Shown here one piece after another: positions 54,721-64,000 of a stretch of DNA of 64,000 nt (position 1 is its first letter; each line of letters begins with the position of its first letter). Where the stretch lies: NCBI GenBank assembly GCA_963921935.1, contig OY998178.1, positions 50,274,951-50,338,950 of the forward strand, written 5' to 3'. Source of the DNA: Galeruca laticollis (taxonomy: Eukaryota; Arthropoda; Insecta; Coleoptera; Chrysomelidae). The notes under the pieces were generated by a model, which made no database searches, was not told the DNA's origin, and saw only the letters and a list, made by a program, of their open reading frames with translations. The position numbers and the translations under genes were made by a program.

Positions 54721-56679
54721 ACTTCTCGTATCCTGAGAAGAGTGATGTATGAGTTCAGACTTTTCAGGGTTTTCACTTGCATCAGTCTTTTCCATACTTG
54801 TAGATGGTTCCCTTTCCCTACTCAGTGATGGTAATGATGTAGGAGCACTATGCATTGACGCCTTCCATTTATCCCATTGGGACAGAAACTGAGCTCTGTG
54901 CCCTATTGAAGGAATAAGCTCTTTCACCATATCATCTTTGAGAAATGGAAGGCTCTGCAGAGTACCATCGTTTGCTATAAGAACAATGGAAAGAAGTTTT
55001 AAAAATCCATTTATGCTGAAGTTGTTAGGTATCTCTTAAACAGTATAGGTAAGAGACACCGGGTAGGTTAAATGTAGGAAAGTTACGTTTACATACTGTT
55101 ATTTTATCGTAGTACAAGGAAAGGCATTGTGTTTTATAATAAAAGAAAATAGTAAACACTCTTCTGTAATGTATAATGCGAGTACAAAATAAATTTACAA
55201 TTTTTGAATCTGCCTTGTATGAGATATAGTAATAACGATAAAATACAAATATACAAACGTCAACGTCAATCATATTGTTCCTCCCAGAAAAAAAGAAATT
55301 ATGTGGTGGAGTAACGATTGTTGTAGAAATATACAGTATTTTCTGTGAAAAATTAAAACTGCTGGGATAACAGAGTTCCACTGTAAAAAAAATAAAAGAA
55401 TAGTTATTATGATATATTCTTCATTTCTAGGTATTTAAATCGTATGGCTCTTGGAACGTTATAATGTTATAATGTGGCATAAAGCTACAGGTTAATCAGA
55501 AAATCTTGGTTTTAAAAGTTCCTTGTTTGACATTTTCACAGTATACAACTATTTCTACAACTTTTATAGTAACTGATATACAGCCGGTCGCCCCTCCTTA
55601 ATGAATTACCCTGTGTATCCTAAAAGCTAGGCATAATGAAGCCATACGTGTTTGACATCATAATAGTGTACTCAAACTGGGAGTAATGACAAAATATTGG
55701 AAAATTTAACAGACGAAATTTTTATTTACAGTGTGAAATGTAAAAAACGCTTTTTCGAAATTTTTGTTACCACATACCGTTTCTCTCACATTGTATATCA
55801 ATTTCGAACAAGAAGTATTTTGGATGGTTCGTAGTCAAGTATAAGTACCAAAAGCTTGAAATACCAAATGTCATCAGAAAAACTGTGACTTTTTGACTCA
55901 CCCAGTACAAAATTTGGAATTTGTGAGTTTTGACATATTCAAACGCTGAGCATTTTAGTGTGCTATTTGATTTGGTTACACATCATTTTTAAGGGTCGGT
56001 TAAGAATTTCAATTTAAATAATGCTTGACTCACCCTGTATCTGACAATATTTTTACCAAGCATAGTCTGAAATTATTGCCTTATGGGCAATCAATATTTC
56101 TCGCGCATTTTATTTTCATTCAAGACGTTTTCCTTCGAGTACATAACTTTAAATTGTAAAGAAATGGCCACTTTCGACACCTTGTATCTCGAAAACTATC
56201 CATTGGATTGAGTTGGGCCTATGGACACTTTTGTTCGGAAGGTCATATTCTACAGCATACAAAAAAATCAGAAAAATTAATTGAAAGAGGTATCAAATAT
56301 TGCTACGTTTACATACTTTTTACTTATAACCGGTACGGTACGGTTGACAACACATGCTATGCGTTGATTGACTTCAATAAACATTGTTTTAGTGAAAGAC
56401 ACTTTATAGCCAAACAATTTCAAATAATGAAATTCACTTACCTCTGAATGTTTCGGTATAATTAGCCAAACCCCATCCTCTTAAATAGCCGGCGACATCA
56501 TCATCGCTGGCTGCTACTTCTGTCGTATCGGTTGATTCACCAATTACAGTATATAGTTTCTCTTCCCCATCTTCGATTTGATCTAAGTCTATATCCAATA
56601 CAATAGGGGCCAAATTGCATAAATAGTTAGAGTTAAGAGCACTTGACGCCGACATAATTATCTTACTAATAAGTATCAC
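54721..56679 (-). CDS. SAM-domain protein gene, two exons visible
   Basis: Exon 1 (56679-56442) starts at Met, or eight codons later at MSASSALNSNYLC. It carries an acidic segment and DDVAGYLRGWGLANYTETFR, and ends GAG|GTAAGT. After a 1.5-kb intron ending CTTATAG, exon 2 (54974-54721) continues in phase as NDGTLQSLPFLKDDMVKELI and PSIGHRAQFLSQWDKWK. Joined, these give a whole sterile alpha motif (about 65 residues). A Ser-rich tail follows. Exon 2 either ends at AAGT|GTAAGT (54720) or reads on to a stop at 54643. No stop or frameshift occurs in either exon. SAM domains mediate protein or RNA contacts; the role here is unknown. Further exons were not found. Confidence 0.72.
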
Positions 56680-56789
56680 AATTATTCACAACCAAAATCA
56701 CTGCTTTTGCACAGAAAAATGGCGAATACCAACACGAATGACACAATAAGGAGTTACCGCGTCGGCGCGTACCTACTGGCTGATTGAAA

Positions 56790-57350
56790 CGTGGGATTTA
56801 CAGGAATTCTGTTAAAATCAACGTCTGAGCTGTTAGAACAGTGGCGTGGATCGTAGAGATAACAGGACTATATTACATGAATTAAAATACTGCTAGCTGA
56901 ACAAGATTTATTCCGGTAGAATCATCTGAATTTCTATGAGAAATACCAACAATTCCTGTTGAATTTAATGTGTCTGTACTGTTAGTCGTAAAAATATTCT
57001 TGGGTTATATTTACAAAATTATTAGGTATATTTTACAGGGCATTCCTGTCATTGACGGTGTTTTATTCCTGTTGCACCTATGGTTCCGAGCTACGTATGT
57101 TTTACAGTCGTGGCTTGTAAATATAGCAAAATATTATTCTATATACAGAGGAAATATTCCTTATAAATTAAATGTACCTTATTACTGCTATACTTACCGT
57201 TTTTCCTGTTCATACGACTCAAGTCACTTTAAACGGAATCGGCATGTTAGATTGCAAGTATAGATTGTTTTCAGAACGTTTTTTTTGTTATAATAACAAC
57301 AGTTGAGTTTAAACAACAGGAATTCATTTAACCGGAAATTCCCGGGATTC
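56790..57350. repeat. Right subterminal array of ACAGGAATT repeats
   Basis: Copies near 56802, 56950, 57036, 57068, 57200 and 57315 in both orientations, mirroring the left array. Confidence 0.7.
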
Positions 57351-57613
57351 GTTTTTTTCAGTGTAAAGATTGAGCTTTGTGTTAGATTAAAAATATATAG
57401 GGTGTTTTATTTAAAATAACAAAGTTGCCCTATCCCTAAAAATGACCGTGTCAATTTCCGGTCAAACCGGCATTACGATAAAATATCCCATCATTGAGGA
57501 AAAAAGTTTCCTGAATTTCAATAAAACTGGCGAAAACCGCATATTTCTATTCCTAAAACTGTTTGAGTAATAAGCGATCAAAACCCTGAAAAGTTAAGTG
57601 GGACACACCCGTA

Positions 57614-60060
57614 TTATTTTATTTGTTTGTGTAATCCGAACAAATTTTCCCTAAATCTTTCTATTTTATTTTATGCTGGGTATACTATTTGCTTTCCAAA
57701 CCTATGTTAACCAATTTCGGGAAGCGTTACCATCTTCACCTCCAACATACCTACAAGCTTGTACGATATAAAATAATAATAATAGAAAACTTATACAATG
57801 ATAAGTAAAATTAATAAACCATTTTATTCTTCGGATATTTTATAACATTCCAAATTAAATCAGAAATATGTGAGGTTATTGGTCAAAAATTCCATAAAAA
57901 AGCTTACATGATCTGCATAAGGGACTATTCTTTCATCACTGTGCATCGTTAAATCGTGCGTCTTACTAGTATATAAGTGAATAGATAGCGATAATCCTTG
58001 AGGTGCTCTTGCTTCAGTTTCAAACTGCCCTTCCAAATCGTAGTTTACTCTAACGTCAAAAGTTTAGTATCTTTCAAATATGAATGGATAGGTGCCATAT
58101 TGGAATTGGACAACCCGCCGAAACTCTTTTATACGATGACTCTTCTTTTGATGTAGATGAACTAGATTAGTGGAGTGGAGTTTTATGTTTGTCGTTCACC
58201 GATACACCAAAGGTTTTGTTGTTATTCTTTACTTCGATTAGTTTTTTGAAATGAACGACTAGTCGTAATTTTAAGTAACGTTTAATTTAAAACACTTTAG
58301 TACGACAATATTAACAAACGTAAGTGAAATCTTGCAAAAAACAGGATGATGCAACAAATGATGCGACGATTTGATAGTTAGATAATTAGTTACAGATGTT
58401 CACAGATATAAGATGCTCGAATGATAAATATGTATGTCTCTCCGATAATTAAACCCTAATAGAAATGTAATGCGAAAAATTGCCCGACCGTTGAAAATTA
58501 AATTTGGCAAGACTATCGCTGGTTTTGACGAGATGTTAGTGTAATGAGAACGAAGCTTGTTCCCCATCAGACGTCGAATAATAGACCACGTTGTGGGAGT
58601 TTCAAAAAATCCGTGCACTCAGGCAGCCATTTTACGTGAAAAGTATATTACCTGATTAGGGAAGGAAAATACGGTGTGAGCTAGCATCTAGGGGGGTCCG
58701 ACCCGGCGTTTTGCTGTGGAAAACCGTTCCGATGAGCACCGAGTTCCAGGATTTTTGCAGGATTTAAACAACCACTTGGATATTTTGTTAGGCGTTTTGC
58801 TCGAGGAACTCAATATTCTGGTAAATTTCTGAACACTTTCTCGAAATTAACAATTTTTTAGGTAGTTAACGTTGAATTTAAAGTTTTGAATCGTAGATTG
58901 TAGAAGTATGTAATCTATTGTGTGAAATAGTTTGGTACAGTTCATAAATGTTATCAAGTTGATTCTCTTATTGTTTCGTAGATTTTTTGGAAGTATAATA
59001 TATCACGGGGGCTGAATAATATTCAGGGATGTGTACAGTAACGTGTTTTTTGATAGTTTTTAGATATCATAGTTTTTTTGCTAATCGATAAAAAAACCAG
59101 TCTTGCAGTTTTTGCTAGTAACGTAAATGGCTTTTATACTGCTAAAAGTCCGGTTGTATAATTATTTGTGTTTTTTGGATAATTATAATGTAACTGATAT
59201 AATGGAATATTACGAGGGGAAAGTCGGAATGCTGATCGGGGTAAAATTGTTAATCCTGTGAGTAGGCTAATTCGTTTCTCTATTTTAGGTTTTTTTTATT
59301 TATCTTGGATTTTATGAATTTATCCGCCGATTGAGGAGTATAGTCAGCCAGACCACTCACCTGGATCAGTAGCCAGGAGGGATGGAATATTTTTTTTGAA
59401 GCGTCGACATCGAGGGAGTCGATTGCTGTTCTGAAGCAGGAAAATCGTAGTAAATATCATTTTATTCAATATTGTTATATACTTTCAACGTTTATCCATT
59501 TTTTTGCCGTCAAAATTTTACTAAATTTTATTATATGGTTTTTTCTGTCATATTTTTGCGCTAATTAAGCGGTATTACTCGTTCAACGTTTCAAACGTTG
59601 AACATTTTATTTGAATACTGAACTGTTGGCTTTAAACGCTAGGTTTACCACGGTACGTACCAGGGTGCTGCGATATTAAGGTATATTTTTCTGCCTTCAA
59701 CGATTTTGAAGGAGACGTCCTCATATGAGTTTTCTTCAAATTACTCAAAAATACCATTACTTAAAATATTCAAACTTGGTACAATCAATGAACAGTTACA
59801 AACCAGTCGTTTGCTGTAAATAAATTTTTTTCAGATCAATCACAAGCGTGTCAGTTGGGGGGACCAACAGGTATTTTTATTTAAAAAAAGTTTATTTTCA
59901 AGTTTTTTATGTATCCGACTTAAAATCATCTCTAGTAACTGTTTCCTTTTTGCAGGAGAGTTTCTGGACACCCTATATAATACTCATTCATTTATCAATA
60001 TTTATAAATATAAATAATATATATGAAATTTTCGAACCAACGTGGCAAAGAAAATTTAAA
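57614..60060. other. Long stretch without recognised genes
   Basis: AT-rich with short unassigned ORFs. A TTAA followed by ACGCTAGGTTTACC at about 59632 is a weak candidate for the left end of the piggyBac element. Confidence 0.4.
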
Positions 60061-60064
60061 ATTG

Positions 60065-60068
<4 letters not shown>

Positions 60069-60123
<55 letters not shown>

Positions 60124-60151
60124 CGTGATGTGCCCGCTAATTCTGTCTTTG

Positions 60152-60190
<39 letters not shown>
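60069..60190. repeat. Two (TA)n tracts
   Basis: TA runs at 60069-60120 and 60154-60190, separated by a 33-bp unique stretch. Open frames here encode only Ile-Tyr repeats and are artefacts. Confidence 0.95.
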
Positions 60191-60194
<4 letters not shown>

Positions 60195-60199
<5 letters not shown>

Positions 60200-61335
60200 T
60201 ATTGTGATATAGTAGGTGTGTAATTTTAATGTTTTAATGTTTTCTTATTAATAGACTTTCTCTATTTGCCCTACGTTGGGCCGACAAATTATTGTGATAA
60301 GAGTGGTGATAGAAATTTTAATGTTTAAATACTATGAATTATCAATTTTAGTTTGGCCGGTATATTATAAATTTTTTAAAATAGTTTGTAAAGTAATTAT
60401 ACCTTTGCATGAAAGACTCTACAATCTCAAAGTAGGGTTCAAGTATTTAAAAAGAAACAATTTTAATATCAAATATGAGCGCCAAAGTTATATAAAATCC
60501 TTACATTCTAATAAAGAAATTTTGTTAATCAAAAAATATACTTACTTTTATTATTTCTAAATAAATTCTAGAGACGGTCCTGTCTGCTTAATTTCGAACA
60601 ACGATTCATAGACGTCAGGTTAATACTGCTAACTGTTAAACATAGATGGAGCAATCACCAAGAAATGAAAGGTCTCAACGATATAATTTCAAAATGTTTT
60701 TCAAAGGAAAAATGTTATTTAATGTTGTGAAAACAAATACATCATTCTTTTACAAATAAATTGTGAAAATAAACTATCTAAGATGGTCATTCATTCAAAC
60801 AAACCATACACTCAGGTGAAATATTACTTCTATGTGCGATTACAAAATAGGCAACATCTTATACAAATTTGCAAACACTAATTCTGTTACACATTGTCTA
60901 TGCAATAAGATAGCGAAAACTATGGTAATGAAAACTTATGCACAAAACCGGTAAGTTTGTTTAACCTTTTTTATATATAAATAAAATAGTTTTAAATATC
61001 TGTTCACTGTATCGTTCTAGTACACTTCAATGATTGGTTTTTTTATTTTGTTTTAGGTTACCTCCTGGAAAACCGAATAATCCGTCTAGCCTGGACAAAA
61101 ACTATAACTCGAAAACGACGAATCAGTATATTCCCCAAGAGAAATGAGTTCCAGCAAATCATAGGATTCTGATGAAGTGAGCAAAGAATGCAAAACAAAA
61201 AGCGGACTGCAGCAACCGAAAGTTTGTTCCCAATTATCTTAGATGCTTATTTTTTCTACATACAGAATTGAAAAGCTCATAATTTCGAAGAAAAACAATC
61301 ATGTGTTTTATTTGCTCGTCTCTGAAATAAAGGTA
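60195..61335. other. AT-rich DNA, no clear gene
   Basis: A 94-codon open frame at 60276-60560 is rich in Tyr/Lys/Ile and lacks family motifs, so it is not called. Earlier exons of the piggyBac gene could lie here. Confidence 0.4.
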
Positions 61336-61339
61336 CTAT

Positions 61340-63057
61340 TTCCAGCAGCAGAATGTTTTTTCGGGGGTAGTCAAGCAACTTGTTTTCAATATCAAAATGA
61401 CCGTTCCGAGGCAACTAATGGTGGAAGTCAGCGAGGTATAAATAAAATATATTTGAAGTATATCTTGTTTTTTTATATGTCTGTATAAACTATAATTTCC
61501 GTTGTTGCAGCTGGTATTTCGGTTAGTCATCAAGATACTGGATTACGAAATGAAGAAAGCTGTGCTAAAACAATCGATAGTGAAAGTAAGCGGGGTAGAG
61601 GGCGGGGACGCGGGCGGAGACTTGAGCGTGGACGTCCGCCAAAGGTTCTTCAAATATCAGCAGCGAATGCTAGTTCCAATATCTTTGCCTCTGGATTCAA
61701 CTTCCTTGGCAGTGACAAGGAAACATGGTACATAATTCATGGAGATGTGTTGAGTTCATGATTATTGATCGTGTCTGTATCAAGTTTATGGCACATAAAA
61801 ATGTGCACAGAAGCTGAAGCTTGTCGTCAGGGAGAAAATGGCTGGTCGATTACACTAGAAGAATTTGATTGCTTTGCAGTATGTTCATGGGTCTTATGAA
61901 TTAGGAGGAATGTATTATGATCTCTTATGGTCTAAAGATTGGGAAATATGATTTTTTGGAAAAACAATGAGCCGGAACCGTTTTCGTAGCATAATGCGAT
62001 ATCTGAGATTTGACGAACAACAATCTCGATCTAAGCGCCTCAAGACGGACAAATTTCCGTTGGCACCGTTTATTTGGGATTGGTTTATTGAAAATTGCAT
62101 CACTTGTTACATAACCGGCGAATTTGTGACAGTTGACGAACAGTTATTTCCCACAGAAGCACGTTGCCCATTCACCCAATATATGGCTAATAAACCGGAC
62201 AAGTTTGGCATCAAATACTGGATGCTCGGTGATGCTAATACAAATATATATGGAATGCATTTCTCTATCTAGGAAAAGATGCTCATAGTTCTGCAGATGC
62301 AAGCCTTCCCAAAAATGTGGTTTAGTGTCTGATGAAACCATTTTTGAATAAAGGCAGAAATGTTACTACACACAATTTATTTACGTCTGTAAAATTGGCT
62401 AAGCGCCTGCAACAATCTAAAACTACAATAGTTGATACGGTGAATAGGATTCGAAAAGAAATACCAGTTGAAATAAGATTGCGTAAAGCACCCCTCTACG
62501 ATACAAATCTTTTGCAGCATGAAAACTGCACGCTAACTGTATACCAGGGAAAGAAAAATAAAAATGCTCTCATCCTAAGTACCATGCACTCTAATATTGA
62601 AATTGGCTCTACTGAAAAAGAGTTAACGGAAACTGTTAGTTTCTATAACAGTACAAAATATGGAGTTGATATTATTGACCAAATGGTTAGGCAGTACACC
62701 ACCAGACCTGGCTCACGTCGTTGGCCCGTTCAGGTTTTTTATAACATTATTAATTTAGCTCCAATGAATGCTTGGGTTTTATACAAAGAAAGTACAGGAG
62801 AGAGAATAAGCAGGCACCGGTTTTTGAGAAAATTTGCAGAAGAACTTCGAGCAGAGTGTTGTCGAAGTAAAAATACCTCGGATGTTATCCTAGACACCGA
62901 ACCAGGACTATCGCAAATGAGACATAAATGTGAGATTAAAAGACATTCCAAGGGAAACAAGACTGTCGTCAAATGTAAAAAGTGTTCCAAGTTTGCGTGC
63001 GGAAATTGTTCTGGAAACATTGTTAAAATTGTAACTTGTGCCAAATGCGCAAACTAG
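61340..63057 (+). pseudogene. piggyBac-type transposase, broken
   Basis: A possible exon 61340-61435 is joined across a 75-bp intron (GTATAA to TTGCAG) to VSHQDTGLRNEESCAKTI. A basic Arg-Gly stretch follows, then LYLG/CTEAEACRQGENGWSITLEE-type helices, SRNRFRSIMRYLRFDEQQSR, VTVDEQLFPT (first catalytic Asp) and YMANKPDKFGIKYWML. The next core motif reads GRNVTTHNLFTSV, with His where piggyBac proteins have the second catalytic Asp (codon 62371-62373). YGVDIIDQMVRQYTTRP holds the third. A Cys-rich finger (CKKCSKFACGNC, CAKCAN) closes it. Stops near 61950 and 62323 and frameshifts near 61877 and 62270. Confidence 0.9.
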
Positions 63058-63227
63058 TTTATGAGTATGTAGTAAAAACCTTTTTATTTGAATGAAGAAG
63101 CAAAATAAGTCTAAGTCTTTAATTTTTTGCTGATTCTGCAATATTTATATGAGTAAAAAATATGGGGTCAAAATGACCCCTTATAGCGCTAATAGGTTGC
63201 AGGTAAGCTGGGCGTTTCTAGTGTTAA
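63058..63227 (+). mobile_element. 3' end of the piggyBac element with TTAA
   Basis: Contains the palindrome GGGGTCAAAATGACCCC (63163-63179) and ends GTAAGCTGGGCGTTTCTAGTG followed by TTAA at 63224-63227, the target tetranucleotide of piggyBac elements. Confidence 0.75.
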
Positions 63228-63238
63228 TGGTTTAGATA

Positions 63239-63623
63239 AGCGGTGGGCAAAATTTCTTTATGTGGGACCAGAAATTTCAAAGTAGAGTCAGAATTATAGC
63301 AAAAATGCATTAGTTTTTTGGAATCTTTGTATTATAAACATTACACACAATTGCTCATTAGTTATAAATAACAATTTAAGTTTTCTATTTGAAGGGCCTG
63401 CCCTCTCACCTCACCGCACTCCCTCATCGTGCACCACAACACATGAACTGTGCCACTAGTCTTGCTATCTCCTTTACATTATGCATTTAATATTCTACTT
63501 TATATTGCTGAATCGTCAAATTAAAATTATCGCGAACCATATACTATTCATTTCGATGGACTGGATTAAATCCTTTCGCGGACCAGCTCCGGCCTGCGGG
63601 CCGTACTGTGCCCACAACTGGAC
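63239..63623. mobile_element. Possible hAT-type MITE
   Basis: The ends AGCGGTGGGCAAAA and (reverse strand) CAGTTGTGGGCACAG resemble short hAT TIRs, and TTTAGATA flanks both sides (63231-63238 and 63624-63631), though three extra bases separate the right copy from the TIR. The right end carries GGCCTGCGGGCC. Noncoding. Confidence 0.4.
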
Positions 63624-63631
63624 TTTAGATA

Positions 63632-64000
63632 AATGTACATTCAAAAATGTCAGCAACTCTCGAATATATTGCTTCTAACTCTCTATCAACCGATATCAAG
63701 TCATCAATTATTTCAGCTGATCTATCTGATGAAGAAGCATCAATCTTCCAAATACCGCAAGGTATGCAGAAGATTAGTAAACAACTTGTAGGTGTTTTTC
63801 AGTGTACTGTGAATATTTGTCTAGAATAAACGTTATAGTACTAAATAAAACCAATTTCTATCTACCTCTTTCCACACTGAGACATTTTTATGAGATGCGA
63901 AATACTCATTAGGAGTTAAGTTTATCAAAACAGATCCTCAGTCGTAGTTACACAGTGTTGTACGACTTACCAGTTGTATTAATATATTCCTGATACAGAC
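63632..64000. other. Window end, unassigned
   Basis: A short frame at 63647-63829 (SADLSDEEASIFQIPQ) has a protein-like composition but cannot be assigned. Confidence 0.35.

Larger units (their letters stand above)
53214..57363. mobile_element. 4150-bp CACTS-ended element nested in a mariner-like TIR
   Basis: The left end CACTCAAAGAAATTTACC and the right end (reverse strand CACTGAAAAAAACGAATCCC) form short TIRs. TA is duplicated on both sides (53212-53213 and 57364-57365); removing the insert with one TA restores the mariner-like TIR, as judged from its left copy. Both subterminal regions (53230-53900 and 56790-57350) are packed with ACAGGAATT/AATTCCTGT words, at least 12 left and 6 right. 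CACTA/EnSpm-type transposons have CACT ends and subterminal repeats, so a distant relative is likely. It encloses a SAM-domain gene and no recognisable transposase. Confidence 0.8.
51478..57611. mobile_element. Tc1/mariner-like element with ~390-bp TIRs, interrupted
   Basis: The left end CCGGGTGTCCCACTTAAC and the right end ..GTTAAGTGGGACACACCCG are flanked by TA (51476-51477 and 57612-57613). The left TIR runs to about 51870. The right TIR is split into 53088-53211 and 57366-57611 by a 4150-bp insertion. Without the insert the element is about 2.0 kb with one transposase gene. The terminal GGGTGTCCC word resembles that of the 20768-23262 element, so the two are related families. Confidence 0.88.

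Noticed and set aside
59630..59660. Left end of the piggyBac element
   Set aside because: TTAA followed by ACGCTAGGTTTACC only loosely resembles the right end; kept as a weak possibility.
60000..60207. Open frame with long Ile-Tyr repeats
   Set aside because: Translation of (TA)n; not a gene.
1..64000. CRISPR arrays, operons or tRNA genes
   Set aside because: None seen; tandem repeats present are satellites, and no cloverleaf with a standard T-arm was spotted by eye.

Overview
This is a piece of a eukaryotic, almost certainly insect, nuclear genome. It is strongly AT-rich and has no operons or bacterial gene spacing. Every recognisable protein fragment belongs to an animal transposable-element family typical of insects, and several broken genes have GT-AG introns. 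No complete conventional host gene can be called with confidence. The window is mostly a graveyard of nested, decayed mobile elements with satellites and low-complexity DNA between them.

Layout. 0-2.9 kb: a small intact ORF with a membrane anchor and a GNAT-acetyltransferase-like motif (87-596), then four kinds of tandem or low-complexity repeat and a cluster of GAATATTC palindromes. 2.9-5.1 kb: a THAP zinc-finger gene remnant and a Penelope-like element (PLE) end, bracketed by a degenerate inverted repeat. 5.1-9.2 kb: mostly unassigned AT-rich DNA with one direct repeat. 9.2-10.4 kb: a transposase DNA-binding-domain fragment joined to a second PLE end, between short inverted repeats. 11.4-13.1 kb: a broken Crypton-like tyrosine-recombinase gene. 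13.2-18.6 kb: a nearly complete but decayed LINE (DUF4780-type ORF1, endonuclease, RT, RNase H, CCHC) sitting inside a third PLE with a 10-bp target duplication. 19.9-24.4 kb: a ~575-bp inverted-repeat pair carrying a hammerhead-ribozyme-like core and enclosing a 2.5-kb TA-inserted DDE transposon with ~530-bp terminal inverted repeats.

25.1-26.4 kb: a full-length mariner with a broken transposase. 27.6-28.8 kb: a possible LTR region with a repeated CTGCTATGGCAG motif. 29.0-32.6 kb: a transposase HTH fragment, a hAT transposase remnant, and a Ty3/Gypsy 5' LTR plus gag. 33.1-36.3 kb: a second copy of the same LINE, 3'-truncated and fused to a PLE tail. 38.6-40.8 kb: a complete-length PIF/Harbinger element with matching TIRs and TCA duplications; its accessory gene lies in the transposase intron on the opposite strand. 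44.1-49.6 kb: two Gypsy elements in opposite orientations, one with the whole RT/RNase H and the integrase catalytic core deleted. 49.6-50.0 kb: another PLE family end. 51.5-57.6 kb: a Tc1/mariner-like element with ~390-bp TIRs whose right TIR is split by a 4150-bp CACTS-ended element. That inner element has dense subterminal ACAGGAATT repeats and a spliced SAM-domain gene. 61.3-63.2 kb: a broken piggyBac transposase gene with a catalytic Asp-to-His change and a TTAA end.

The features do not form one pathway. They record successive insertions, and several relative ages can be read directly: LINE into PLE; CACTS element into the mariner-like TIR. The most unusual piece is the nested 53.2-57.4 kb element, because its termini, target duplication, subterminal repeat array and SAM-domain cargo are all visible and I cannot match the combination to a family I know.
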